A stretch of DNA of 52,188 nt from Flavipsychrobacter sp. (GCA_016786565.1 JAEUVY010000027.1:1-52188), one strand, 5' to 3'; numbered from the stretch's first letter, positions 17,740 through 26,628 are shown. Made by a program: numbers and translations. Notes: generated by a model from the letters alone, not told the origin.

Positions 17740-18154
17740 AAAATATATTTCAAATATACCGCAAATATTGTACCGCTTATCTCCTCCACCACCAATTAGT
17801 TTTCTATCATCCGCAACAATTTTCTGTCATACCCCCAAAAACGCACTACCATAAAACTTTCTTTTGCCGGTTTTCATGTACGGTTGTACCTTGAAATGAA
17901 GTTGCAAAAAAATGGACGGCAAGTACACAAATAATTATTTTCCATTACTTCTCACCGTGAAAAGAAGCCTGCCTGCCGGCAGGCAGGTGCGCAGAAGTGA
18001 GAAGTTTTTGCGCAGTTTTGAGAAGCAGTAGGAAGTAAAACTTCCCACATGCTTATTGAATATCAATCAGTTAGTTTAAAAGTGCGCAGAAATAAAAATC
18101 TGCGCAAAAAAATCCCGCACCGGTTAAAGTGCGGGACAAATGGAAAGAGATTGA
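17740..18154. repeat. Cluster of inverted repeats in a 415-bp intergenic region
   Basis: No gene found. The palindrome CCTGCCTGCCGGCAGGCAGG (17968-17987) is nested inside the arms ACTTCTCAC (17947-17955) and GTGAGAAGT (17997-18005). Further hairpins are GGAAGT-AAA-ACTTCC (18031-18045) and TGCGCAGA/TCTGCGCA (18083-18090 and 18099-18106), ahead of the terminator at 18104-18137. TGCGCAG recurs three times between. This looks like a small repetitive element or a nest of terminators next to the TMTC-like gene. Confidence 0.7.
18083..18137 (-). terminator. Tandem terminators after the TMTC-like gene
   Basis: Read on the minus strand, TCCCGCAC/GTGCGGGA (18129-18136 and 18113-18120) with an 8-base loop is followed by seven T. 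A second hairpin TGCGCAGA/TCTGCGCA (18083-18106) overlaps and ends in CTTTT. They lie just after the stop codon at 18155. Confidence 0.8.
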
Positions 18155-20119
18155 CTACTTGGGTTGTTGGTTGGGAGGTGGTGGTGCGGCGCCTTGTGGC
18201 TGAGCTGCTTGTTGCGCTGCCTGCATCTGCGCGGCATTAACTGCCTGTATGGCTGTGTTGATGCTCTGCTGTGCCAATATGTAGCGAGGCTCCATCTTCA
18301 GCACCATCTGCCAGATGTTCACTGCCTCCTGCACACGGCCCACAAGGTAGAAGCACACACCCAGGTTGTAATACACCTCATACAGCTTGGGGTAATTGGG
18401 GTACAGCGTCTTGGCCATATCATAGTTGGCCTTGGCACTGTCGGGCATATTCAGTTTCAGGTAGGCAACGCCCCGGTTCATATACCCCGATACGAACGTC
18501 GGGTGCACCTCAAGGGCTTTGTTGTAGTAGCGGATACCGGTACGCAGCAACTGGTATTTTTTGGTAGTATCGGGTTCCGCCTCCGACTTGTTCACGTACG
18601 ACGATGCCACGTTGGCATTTACCAGCACGCTGTTGGGAGCATTCTCAATATCGTGTGCAAACAGGATCTCGTCGTTCTTCCAGTCGGCGTTACGCTCTAT
18701 GGTCTTAAAACCATAGAGGCCCACTATCACCACCATCACCGCAGCCAGGGCCATACGGCCGGTAGCGGCGGGTTGTATCTTCTCCATGCCCTTGTACAGG
18801 AACCATGCAGCGGCTATAGAGAAACCAACCGATGAATGGAAGATAAGACGTTCGCCCATGGTGCCACCAATGTTGAAAATGATGTTACATACCAGCAACA
18901 GATTCAGCAGGTAGAACGCGATAGCAAAACACATAACACTGCGCCGCTTGAAGTAATAGAACATATAGCGGAACAGCGCGCCGTGCACCAGCAGCGATAC
19001 CCACACCGACCAGTGACTGAAGTTCTTATAAGGAATGGTATTGTAAGAATAGTCGGAACTGAGCGGGTGCGGCCACAACAGCAGCTTTATGTAGTTGAGG
19101 CTGGTTGATATTTTGGTGGCCAGCTTCTGGGTATCATCGGCATTGGCATAAGGGTTATTCAATATGTCGTTGTCGGATGCCGCATTCATAGGTGCCACAA
19201 TGGCCTTGCGCATGGCCAGGTACACGCCTATCACCACAAAGTAAGGTAGTGCCGTCTTGATGCTCTTTGACAAGTCGTAGCCGTTGAAAATGTAAAACGC
19301 CAGCGGCAGCAGTATGATCATGGACACGGCATATTCCTTAGCCAGGAATGCCAAAAACAGGAACACCATACCATAATAAAGGTACTTCTTGTTCTCGGTC
19401 TCCAGGTGTCGGAAAGCGTTGATGAATGTTGCCGACAGCAACAGCAGCGACATGATCTCGTCTCGGCTCTTCACGTTGGCAACTACCTCGGTATGTATGG
19501 GGTGTGCGGTGAATATAACTGCAGCAATAAGCGCCATTATGTAATTGTCGCGGAAGACAACGTAGCGCAGGAAGTAAAGGAAAGTGACCACACACGCCAT
19601 GTACCAAAGCACATTGAGCACGTGGCGGGTATGCATGTTACTGAGGAACTGCTGTTCCTCCTTCGACTTCATCTCGTAGCTCATGCCGCGCTCCAGCACG
19701 CTGTCCACTTTATCCTTGGGCACCGCGCCAAAGAATTGCTGCTCTATGGCAAAGGTGAGGATGGACAACGGCCTGTAACGACCACCCGAAAGCTGGTTGG
19801 AAGAGTTGAACTGACGGTAATAACTGTCGAAGGCATCCTTGGTGAGGATGTCGGGTATGCCCGCAAAGCCCTCGTGTACATATTCGTTCTTCACGATCAC
19901 TATGGTATCGTCCAGCGCATACTCGTGCTGAAAGGTATTGCAGTAGAATGCGAAGGCGAGCAGCGCCACAATGATGGCCTGGTTGCGGAATTCGTACAGC
20001 CAGGCGGGTATAAGTGAGTCTTTCACCGTTTCGCGCGGGGTTGCGGGGGCAGCGGTTGCTACCGGGGCAGCCTGCGCGGGGCGCTTATTGGGAAGGGGAG
20101 CATTTGTCTTTTTAGCCAT
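18155..20119 (-). CDS. TMTC-like GT-C glycosyltransferase/TPR membrane protein
   Basis: 654 residues. A Pro/Ala-rich cytoplasmic start is followed by a multi-pass region of about 11 helices (residues about 45-440). Its first loop carries YALDD (Asp70-Asp71), the acidic pair expected of a GT-C sugar transferase, then HPIHTEVVANVKSRDE, a signature shared with TMTC proteins and the DUF1736 region. Residues about 480-625 form TPR helices (YYNKALEVHPTFVSGYMNRG, AKANYDMAKTLYPNYPK, YYNLGVCFYLVGRVQEAV). The C-terminus is a low-complexity Gln/Pro/Ala tail. Eukaryotic TMTC enzymes add O-mannose in the secretory pathway. The bacterial role is inferred to be protein or glycan glycosylation at the inner membrane. 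Confidence 0.78.
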   Translation of the reverse strand: MAKKTNAPLPNKRPAQAAPVATAAPATPRETVKDSLIPAWLYEFRNQAIIVALLAFAFYCNTFQHEYALDDTIVIVKNEYVHEGFAGIPDILTKDAFDSYYRQFNSSNQLSGGRYRPLSILTFAIEQQFFGAVPKDKVDSVLERGMSYEMKSKEEQQFLSNMHTRHVLNVLWYMACVVTFLYFLRYVVFRDNYIMALIAAVIFTAHPIHTEVVANVKSRDEIMSLLLLSATFINAFRHLETENKKYLYYGMVFLFLAFLAKEYAVSMIILLPLAFYIFNGYDLSKSIKTALPYFVVIGVYLAMRKAIVAPMNAASDNDILNNPYANADDTQKLATKISTSLNYIKLLLWPHPLSSDYSYNTIPYKNFSHWSVWVSLLVHGALFRYMFYYFKRRSVMCFAIAFYLLNLLLVCNIIFNIGGTMGERLIFHSSVGFSIAAAWFLYKGMEKIQPAATGRMALAAVMVVIVGLYGFKTIERNADWKNDEILFAHDIENAPNSVLVNANVASSYVNKSEAEPDTTKKYQLLRTGIRYYNKALEVHPTFVSGYMNRGVAYLKLNMPDSAKANYDMAKTLYPNYPKLYEVYYNLGVCFYLVGRVQEAVNIWQMVLKMEPRYILAQQSINTAIQAVNAAQMQAAQQAAQPQGAAPPPPNQQPK

Positions 20120-20137
20120 CTATAAGAGAGTATTAGC

Positions 20138-20145
20138 CAAATGTA
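20138..20145 (-). promoter_or_regulatory. -7 promoter box of the TMTC-like gene
   Basis: TACATTTG on the minus strand, exact consensus, 18 bases before the ATG at 20117-20119. Confidence 0.45.
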
Positions 20146-20200
20146 ATTATTTATCCTTTTTCAGCATAGCGAACGGGCAAAAATGGGTGAAGTAACGAAG

Positions 20201-20689
20201 CTAACCGGGCAAATGGTCGGTGCGTTCGTGTAGGGGCAGCCCTGTAGCCTGTGCCAACGACTGCGCCAGCGCCCTGCCACCCTCGCTAAAAGGCCAGCAA
20301 AGGAGAGCGGTTATCTTATGGTCGGCACGAATGGCATTAATGGCATCGAGGCACACCTTGCGGGCCAGCCCCTGTCCCCTCACTTCGGGCAGCACACTGG
20401 CCGAGCACAGGTAGATGACATCGAAGGCATCGCCGGGCTGTGTGCGCATCAGCAACCCTCGCTCAGAGATGGTACCCTGCTGAAAGAGGTCTGCCAACTG
20501 TCGCGTGGTGGGTACTACCAATATCCACACAAGCGGGCCATCGGCATCAGCCAGTTCTGAAAGGGTGGCCGGGTGCAGCGCCTCCAGCCGCTCGCGTTCT
20601 TCTGCCGATACGCTGATCTGGTCGGGATCTGATCGGGTATCGAAAGTGGAGTTGACCACCTCCATCATCTTTTCGAAGTTCTTTGACAT
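20201..20689 (-). CDS. GNAT-family N-acetyltransferase
   Basis: 162 residues, no signal peptide. The acetyl-CoA-binding motif R-G-Q-G-L-A (104-109) sits in SASVLPEVRGQGLARKVCLD, the normal position and context for motif A of a GNAT enzyme. The second half (TALLCWPFSEGGRALAQSLAQATGL) continues the fold. The first 45 residues are charged and outside the core. Substrate cannot be deduced. It lies 81 bases upstream of the TMTC-like gene on the same strand, but that gene has its own -7 box, so co-transcription is uncertain. Confidence 0.75.
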   Translation of the reverse strand: MSKNFEKMMEVVNSTFDTRSDPDQISVSAEERERLEALHPATLSELADADGPLVWILVVPTTRQLADLFQQGTISERGLLMRTQPGDAFDVIYLCSASVLPEVRGQGLARKVCLDAINAIRADHKITALLCWPFSEGGRALAQSLAQATGLPLHERTDHLPG

Positions 20690-20731
20690 CTCACTTCAGT
20701 GTTGAGTGGGCAATTTAAGGGTAAAAGCAGA

Positions 20732-20755
20732 TCGCCGGAGCAAATGCCCCGGCGA
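20732..20755 (-). terminator. Probable terminator after the M13 peptidase gene
   Basis: On the minus strand, TCGCCGGGGC-ATTT-GCTCCGGCGA forms a 10-bp stem with one G-U pair, followed by TCTGCTTTT. It lies 21 bases after the stop of the peptidase gene. Confidence 0.6.
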
Positions 20756-20776
20756 CCTGTGTGAAATTCGGTTGCA

Positions 20777-22816
20777 TTACCAAAGGTGCACCCTCAGGCT
20801 ATCAGCGAGGTACATTTTGTCGCCGGGTTTTATGTTGAATGCCTCGTAGAACTCAGGCACGTTGGGGAACGGACCATTTACCCTGTACTTGGCAGGCGAG
20901 TGCACATCTGTCAGCAGGCGATCGGCCAGCGTTTCAGGGCGCTGCACCATCATCCAGCCCAGCGCATATCCCAGGAAGAATCGCTGCAACTGTGTGTAAC
21001 CGGCTATCTTCTCGCCCTTCTTGTATGCTTCTGTCTGTTTGAAGGCATCGAGACCTATCAGGATACCACCCAGGTCAGCAAGGTTCTCGCCCAGCGTAGC
21101 ACGACCGTTGATGTGTATGGTATCAATTGGTACCATCTTGTTGAACTGTTGCACCAGCACGTCAGCGCGCTTGTTGAACTGAGTAGTATCTGCTGCGGCC
21201 CACCACATGCACAGGTTGCCTTTCTCATCAAACTGGCGACCTTCATCGTCAAAGCCATGTGTGATCTCGTGGCCCACAGTAGACGCGGCCATGTAACCAT
21301 AAACAAGGGCGTCATCCAGCTCTTCATCAGTATAGCCCGGCACGGTCATCATGGCAGCAGGCAGTACTATTTCGTTATTCGATGGATTGTAGTACGCATT
21401 GTATGTTTGCGGGGTCATGTCCCACTCATTGCGGTCCACGGGCTTACCCAGCTTGTTCAGGCTGTATTGGTTCCACCACTCAGCAGCACGCATCATGTTC
21501 AGCACAAACGGGCCACGATCTATCTTCAGTGAAGAGAAGTCCTTCCACTTGTCGGGATAGCCAACCTTCTTGGTAATGGCCATCAGCTTGTTGATCGCTT
21601 TCTTCTTCGTACTGTCGCTCATCCAGTCCAGCTTTTCCATGCGGGCTTTGTAGGCAAGGCGCACATTCTCTACGATCTGCTGGTAGCGGGCCTTTGCCTT
21701 GTCGCTGAAGTATTCCTTCACGAACAACTGGCCCAGCGCTTCGCCAATTACGCCTTGCTCAGCTTCCAGCATGCGGCGGCTGCGCTCCTTCTGCTGCTGC
21801 GCGCCACGCAGGGCACGTGCGTAGAAATCGAAGTGTGCATCAACAAATGGCTTGCTGAGCGACTCGGCATAGTCTGACAGTAGATGGAAGGTGAGGTAAT
21901 CCTTGAGTGTTTCAAGGTCAGTTGTGGCAAGGGCTTTGTCCAGTGCTTTGTAAAACTCCGGCTGACCAACAATTACGCTGTCGACATGCTTCACACCGAG
22001 TTGGGTGAGATTAGTCGGCCAGTCGATACCGGGGGTAAGTGTGTTCAATTTGGCTATCGCTATCTTGTTGTAGTTGGCATAGGGATCGCGCAGGTCTTCC
22101 AGCTTCCGCGATGCTTTCGCAAGGGTTGTCTCCAGTGCTACAATCGCACGGGCCTTCTTTGCAGCAGCGGCACTGTCGGTACCAGCCAGCACAAACATCT
22201 TAGCTATGTAGGAAGGATAAAGCGCCAGTATCTTCTCGGTACGCGGAGTGGTGCTGAAGTAGTAGTCGCGGTTAGGCAGTCCGAGGCCTCCCTGCATCAT
22301 GTGGTAGGCCTGCATCTCGCTGTTCTTGGGATCTTGCGCAACGCCTTCTGAGAAGAAGACACTACTACCGTAGCCATGCATACGCATAGCCTGCGCCATC
22401 ACTTCGGGACGTGTTTTGATGGCGGCTATTTTATCCAGTTCCGGTTTCAAGGGCGTGATCCCGTTCTTTTCAATAGATACGGTATCCATAGCCGAGAACC
22501 AGAAGTCGCCGATCAGCTGACCGGCACCGGTGCGCTCATTTTTTGCCATCGCGTCGGCATTGATCTTGAGCAGGCGCTCACGCAGCTCTTTGTCAACGAG
22601 CTCGCCTATTCCATACGTCACCTCGTCACCGGGTATAGGGTTGGCCTTTATCCAGGCACCGTTGGCAAATGCGAAGAAATCGTCAGCGGGGCTGACCGTG
22701 CTGTCAATGTGGGACGCAAGCGGATCGGGCTTCGAAACGCTTTTGCCGGAGTCAGAAGAGCCACATGCTGCCAATAGGGAGGTAGCGGCCAGCAAGCTCA
22801 TGAACTGTTTGTTCAT
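20777..22816 (-). CDS. M13-family zinc metallopeptidase lipoprotein (neprilysin/PepO-like)
   Basis: 679 residues, full length for the family. The signal MNKQFMSLLAATSLLAAC ends in a lipobox with Cys at 18, so it is an envelope lipoprotein. The zinc site H-E-I-T-H (about 516-520) in STVGHEITHGFDDEGRQFD, the GENLADLGG motif about 60 residues later that carries the third ligand and catalytic Asp, and the substrate-binding NAYYNPSNNEIVLPA motif are all intact. M13 enzymes cut oligopeptides, so peptide turnover in the periplasm or at the surface is expected. A -7 box (TACTTTTG, 22842-22849) precedes the gene. Confidence 0.96.
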   Translation of the reverse strand: MNKQFMSLLAATSLLAACGSSDSGKSVSKPDPLASHIDSTVSPADDFFAFANGAWIKANPIPGDEVTYGIGELVDKELRERLLKINADAMAKNERTGAGQLIGDFWFSAMDTVSIEKNGITPLKPELDKIAAIKTRPEVMAQAMRMHGYGSSVFFSEGVAQDPKNSEMQAYHMMQGGLGLPNRDYYFSTTPRTEKILALYPSYIAKMFVLAGTDSAAAAKKARAIVALETTLAKASRKLEDLRDPYANYNKIAIAKLNTLTPGIDWPTNLTQLGVKHVDSVIVGQPEFYKALDKALATTDLETLKDYLTFHLLSDYAESLSKPFVDAHFDFYARALRGAQQQKERSRRMLEAEQGVIGEALGQLFVKEYFSDKAKARYQQIVENVRLAYKARMEKLDWMSDSTKKKAINKLMAITKKVGYPDKWKDFSSLKIDRGPFVLNMMRAAEWWNQYSLNKLGKPVDRNEWDMTPQTYNAYYNPSNNEIVLPAAMMTVPGYTDEELDDALVYGYMAASTVGHEITHGFDDEGRQFDEKGNLCMWWAAADTTQFNKRADVLVQQFNKMVPIDTIHINGRATLGENLADLGGILIGLDAFKQTEAYKKGEKIAGYTQLQRFFLGYALGWMMVQRPETLADRLLTDVHSPAKYRVNGPFPNVPEFYEAFNIKPGDKMYLADSLRVHLW

Positions 22817-22841
22817 ATCAGTTTAGTTGTTTTTGGGGCGG

Positions 22842-22849
22842 CAAAAGTA
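22842..22849 (-). promoter_or_regulatory. -7 promoter box of the M13 peptidase gene
   Basis: TACTTTTG on the minus strand fits TAnnTTTG, 26 bases before the ATG. Confidence 0.45.
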
Positions 22850-22910
22850 CAGATTAAAACAAACACAATACACGATGACCAAAAATTCAGAAAGGAGCCC
22901 CACTCAGGAA

Positions 22911-23546
22911 TTAGCCGATAGGAATAGCCGGGCCGTAATAAGTGGCCTGGCGGTTAGACAGCAGATCAAGGACCATTTTGACGCGCGCCAGCTTCTCGCG
23001 CACCATCACGTCCCAGAAAGAGTCGCCATCAAGGGCGTTAAATGCCACTACATTCAGGCGCTTATGATTGGCGATAAAAATGGCGCGCTCGTTGTGAAAC
23101 TGTTGGGAGATGATGGTAAAAGTGCTTTGCCCGAAGACATCGCGGCAACGCAGTATGCTGTCGAGGGTGCGGTAACCGGCATTGTCTATAACTATATGTT
23201 TGGCCGGTACACCACGGGCTATGAGGTCCTGCATCATCATGGCGGGTTCGTTGTAATACCGAGTGTTGTAGCCGCTTACGATGATATAGTCGATCTTACC
23301 CGCCATATACAATGCCACAGCGGCTTCTATGCGATATTGATAGTAAGAGTTGACAATATTCTTGCCCCTGTCCTGATACTTTGCTGTACCCAACAAGAGG
23401 CCTACCTTGTTTCTGGGAATGGCGTTGATGTCGGTATATATCTGAGCGCGTGTGTCATGCATCACCTTTCGGTTCACCACCACCACCGCCGCCGCCGATA
23501 CCAGCAGGAAAAAAACGACAGTATTTCGCAAAAACCGGTATAGCAT
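22911..23546 (-). CDS. SanA/YdcF-like (DUF218) membrane-anchored protein
   Basis: 211 residues. One N-terminal membrane anchor (residues about 7-26), then a Rossmann-like domain. The first strand ends in VGLLLGTA, then comes YRIEAAVALYMAGKIDYIIVSG and a later TFTIISQQFHNERAIFIA, the pattern of the DUF218/SanA family. In E. coli SanA affects envelope barrier function and vancomycin exclusion at high temperature, but no enzymatic activity is firmly established. It is encoded 94 bases upstream of the M13 peptidase gene on the same strand, though that gene appears to have its own promoter. Confidence 0.8.
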   Translation of the reverse strand: MLYRFLRNTVVFFLLVSAAAVVVVNRKVMHDTRAQIYTDINAIPRNKVGLLLGTAKYQDRGKNIVNSYYQYRIEAAVALYMAGKIDYIIVSGYNTRYYNEPAMMMQDLIARGVPAKHIVIDNAGYRTLDSILRCRDVFGQSTFTIISQQFHNERAIFIANHKRLNVVAFNALDGDSFWDVMVREKLARVKMVLDLLSNRQATYYGPAIPIG

Positions 23547-23691
23547 AAAGACAGATCAGCCTGTAAATCTAAGAACTAACCGGCGACCATAAAAGTACAC
23601 AGCATTTTCTTTTATAATAGCACGTAAACCTACGTCTATAACGTCAGGTTTAAATGGGCGGACTCCTTATTTTTGCCAAAAATCAAACAAG

Positions 23692-24243
23692 ATGAACATC
23701 CTTAACTGTAGATCCGTATCAATGTCTTTAGTATTCGCTATGGCTGTAACCAGCCTCAGCAGTTGCGACAATTCAGCGCCCAACGAGCAACCCGTAGCCG
23801 ATACATCGACAGTGCAGGCAGCGCCACCTGCGCGAACTATAGCCGACCTGAAATGGCTTGCGGGGAAATGGCAGCAAACCATAAAAGAAGGAACGCTTTT
23901 TGAAAACTGGACCATGGCATCGGCAGACTCGATGGCGGGAGTAAGCGGTCTCATCAACGGAAAGGACACCCTGATAACAGAGCGGATAGCACTCACGCTG
24001 AGAGACGGTGAAATTATTTACTCCCCTACCGTAAGCGGACAAAACAACAATCAACCTGTACCGTTCAAGCTGACCCGAAGCACTGCAGACAGTTTCATAT
24101 TTGAGAACCCTACTCACGACTTCCCGAGTGTGATCAGCTATGTGCGGATCAATACCGATTCTGTGATCGCGACAATATCAGGAAACCCGGGCGGCAAGCC
24201 TATGTCGGAATCATTTTATTTGGGCCGGATGAGCCGGGACTAG
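23692..24243 (+). CDS. DUF6265-type lipoprotein
   Basis: 183 residues. The signal ends in a lipobox (VTSLSSC, Cys at about 25), so it is a lipoprotein. The mature part starts with a linker rich in Ala, Pro and Thr. Then comes LKWLAGKWQQTIKEGTLFENW, the typical start of DUF6265-like lipocalin-type beta-barrels, and FIFENPTHDFPSVISYVR near the end. Function unknown in the family. The TAG stop is read from CTAG (24240-24243), which also provides the stop of the convergent gene. Confidence 0.72.
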   Translation: MNILNCRSVSMSLVFAMAVTSLSSCDNSAPNEQPVADTSTVQAAPPARTIADLKWLAGKWQQTIKEGTLFENWTMASADSMAGVSGLINGKDTLITERIALTLRDGEIIYSPTVSGQNNNQPVPFKLTRSTADSFIFENPTHDFPSVISYVRINTDSVIATISGNPGGKPMSESFYLGRMSRD

Positions 24244-25247
24244 ACCGGATTTGACGCCATATGGTCGTACACCATTTTGGAGATGCGTGACATTATCTCG
24301 GCGAGTTTTTCGGACTGCTGTCCCTTGGTCATGATGGTAACCAGGTACGGACGGTTATTGAGGTAAACGATAGCACTTTCATGCAGTTCGCGGTTACCGG
24401 CTTTACCGGCCTCACCAAATTTGTGTGCAATCTTTATTCCCTTTGGCAACTCTTTTGTAAGACCTAAAGCGAAATCACTTTCGCAAAGCAGTGAAATAGC
24501 AAAATCAGAAGCAGGATCGGAGAGGTAAGCCCCGTCATAAAGCACGCTTACAAACTTAGAATAGTCCTTCACGGAAAGCTGATAGGTATTTTCATAGATA
24601 TTTGGTTTTGCAAGGCCAAGATCGGTGAACACGTTCTCAAAAACCTTTGGATCCATGTATTTATGCAGCAACATAGTGGCATGATTGTCGGAATAGACAA
24701 CCATGTAATAGATGAGGTCCTTTATTTTATATGTACTTCCGGGCTGAATGACTTTTGAATTAAAGGTTTGTGTAGGAGGATTCAAAACCTGATCATATTT
24801 CACTGCCTGATCGAGGATAGACATATTGGTTTCCGCCATCTTAAGGAATGTGATCATCGTGATGACTTTAAACAAGGACCCGGGATGATAGGTGTTTTCG
24901 GGGTTCACGTCCATCCATTCATTACCATTGAGGTCTTTGACATAAACAGATGCATATTCAAGTTCACCTGTGGGCTTGATACTTTCTATGTAGTCAATGA
25001 TACCAGCCTTGAGTGAAAGGTAATTTTTCGATTCGCAGGCCGGCTCGGCCATATAAACAGGGTGGATATTCTTATACCCGTTCATTCTGGATATGGTATA
25101 GGCGCAACCATCGTTGACAGCGGGAGGGGGCACATTCTCCGTATTTACTTTTTCTTTTGCTGTGAGCTTTGTAAAAGCTACACCAACACCACCACCCACT
25201 ACGGCAGATATCAGCAGAAAGAATATGGGTATTTTTTTACGGAGCAT
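24240..25247 (-). CDS. Class A beta-lactamase-related serine hydrolase, atypical
   Basis: 335 residues with an N-terminal membrane anchor or signal (residues about 5-26). Motifs of the penicillin-recognising fold are present: S124-L-F-K127 (TYHPGSLFKVIT), S186-D-N188 (VVYSDNHATMLL) and K276-F-G (AHKFGEAGKAG), where class A enzymes have KTG. The omega loop between the second and third motifs looks short, and I cannot place the Glu166 equivalent used for deacylation. So it may be a peptidoglycan or peptide hydrolase rather than a true beta-lactamase. Its last codon and the stop of the opposite gene overlap by four bases. Confidence 0.75.
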   Translation of the reverse strand: MLRKKIPIFFLLISAVVGGGVGVAFTKLTAKEKVNTENVPPPAVNDGCAYTISRMNGYKNIHPVYMAEPACESKNYLSLKAGIIDYIESIKPTGELEYASVYVKDLNGNEWMDVNPENTYHPGSLFKVITMITFLKMAETNMSILDQAVKYDQVLNPPTQTFNSKVIQPGSTYKIKDLIYYMVVYSDNHATMLLHKYMDPKVFENVFTDLGLAKPNIYENTYQLSVKDYSKFVSVLYDGAYLSDPASDFAISLLCESDFALGLTKELPKGIKIAHKFGEAGKAGNRELHESAIVYLNNRPYLVTIMTKGQQSEKLAEIMSRISKMVYDHMASNPV

Positions 25248-25434
25248 AAGACAGATTCTTATTTTATTTTAATAATCCAAAGTTAATGATGTGATTTGAA
25301 AAAACGAAATTTATCAGGCATGAAATTCAGTCATAACGAATTGATTATGCGCACAATTCGCATATAACTTTTTCAATGAAACTAAAATATAAATTACACA
25401 ATAAATAATACATAAGCATTCACTATCAAGATGG

Positions 25435-25442
25435 TATTTTTG
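25435..25442 (+). promoter_or_regulatory. -7 promoter box of fbp
   Basis: TATTTTTG matches TAnnTTTG, 28 bases before the ATG. No -33 element recognised. Confidence 0.4.
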
Positions 25443-25470
25443 CGACCAATATTCAAAAATCAACTATCAT

Positions 25471-26490
25471 ATGTCGCAGAATAATCTGATCACGATGGAT
25501 GAATTCACCATCCAGGAGACGAGAAAATTCAAACAAGCCACCGGAGATCTCTCAGCGCTTCTGCGCGACCTGGGACTGGCGGGCAAGATCATTAACAATC
25601 AGGTGCGTAAAGCAGGTCTGGTGGATATTCTGGGGCAGCACGGAGCAACAAATGTGCAGGGTGAGGAGCAGATGAAACTGGACGTTTTCGCGAATGAGAC
25701 ACTGATCAATATTCTGAAGAACTGCACGGAGTGCGCGGGGATAGCATCAGAAGAAAATGATGACCACCTTTCATACGAAGACACGTATTCGCAGAACGCA
25801 AAATATGTTGTTTTATTCGACCCGTTGGATGGTTCGTCTAACATTGACGTGAACGCATCGATCGGGACGATCTTCGCTATATACCGCAGGGTTAGCCCGA
25901 TAGGCACTCCATGCACGCTGGAAGATTTTCTGCAGCCAGGTAATAAGCAGGTTGCTGCAGGCTACATCATATACGGATCGAGCACTATGATGGTATATGC
26001 CACAAAACTTGGTGTAAACGGCTTCACACTGGAACCTTCTATCGGTGAGTTCTGCCTGTCGCACCCCAACATGAAATGCCCGGAAAAAGGAAAGATCTAC
26101 TCGATCAACCAGGGAAATAGTGTGAAATATGATGAGGGAATGATGTCTTATCTGTCTTTCTGTATGGAGAACAATAAAGAGGAAGGTCGCCCTTATTCAC
26201 AGCGCTATATCGGATCGATGGTTGCAGACATGCACCGCACGTTGATAAAGGGAGGAATTTTCATATATCCGGGCGACAAGAGCTCGCCGAAAGGCAAGCT
26301 GCGCCTGCAATATGAGTGCAACCCTATGACGTTAATTATGGAAGCGGCAGGTGGCATGGGTGTGAGTGGCAAAGAGAACATCCTTGACATTCAGCCAACT
26401 GAACTGCACCAGCGCACACCGATCTTCATAGGATCTAAAAACATGGTAGAGAAAGCTATGGAATTTGTGAAGGCTCCGCAGAACGCCTAA
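25471..26490 (+). CDS. fbp: Fructose-1,6-bisphosphatase, class I
   Basis: 339 residues, normal class I length. The enzyme removes the C1 phosphate of fructose 1,6-bisphosphate in gluconeogenesis. The metal and substrate residues are present: SEEND (93-97) and the signature FDPLDGSSNID (116-126). Near the end is GKLRLQYECNPMTLIMEAAGG, the sugar-phosphate-binding segment. Start chosen at 25471. An internal ATG at 25495 is possible but would trim a well-aligned N-terminus only slightly. It is a single-gene unit with a strong terminator after it. Confidence 0.97.
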   Translation: MSQNNLITMDEFTIQETRKFKQATGDLSALLRDLGLAGKIINNQVRKAGLVDILGQHGATNVQGEEQMKLDVFANETLINILKNCTECAGIASEENDDHLSYEDTYSQNAKYVVLFDPLDGSSNIDVNASIGTIFAIYRRVSPIGTPCTLEDFLQPGNKQVAAGYIIYGSSTMMVYATKLGVNGFTLEPSIGEFCLSHPNMKCPEKGKIYSINQGNSVKYDEGMMSYLSFCMENNKEEGRPYSQRYIGSMVADMHRTLIKGGIFIYPGDKSSPKGKLRLQYECNPMTLIMEAAGGMGVSGKENILDIQPTELHQRTPIFIGSKNMVEKAMEFVKAPQNA

Positions 26491-26504
26491 ACAACGTAAA
26501 TATT

Positions 26505-26543
26505 AAAATGGCAGGCAGCTGACGGGGTGCCTGCCATTTTTTA
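26505..26543 (+). terminator. Intrinsic terminator after fbp
   Basis: AAAATGGCAGGCA / TGCCTGCCATTTT, a perfect 13-bp stem with a 10-base loop, followed by TT. It overlaps the longest upstream extension of the M16 gene and argues for that gene's later start. Confidence 0.9.
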
Positions 26544-26596
26544 TGCACATATGTTACCAACGGAGCTACCCCCGCAAATGGGCATGATATTTCCGT

Positions 26597-26604
26597 TAAC
26601 TTTG
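26597..26604 (+). promoter_or_regulatory. -7 promoter box of the M16 peptidase gene
   Basis: TAACTTTG, exact TAnnTTTG, 25 bases before the chosen ATG at 26629 and 54 bases after the fbp terminator. Confidence 0.5.
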
Positions 26605-26628
26605 GCCACCTGCAAAAAGGGACATCCC

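Noticed and set aside
18164..18835. 223-residue frame antisense to the TMTC-like gene
   Set aside because: The opposite strand encodes a clear membrane/TPR protein. This frame is a shadow with repetitive His/Leu composition.
26527..26628. Upstream start for the M16 peptidase
   Set aside because: It lies within the fbp terminator and upstream of the -7 box. Homology starts at 26629.
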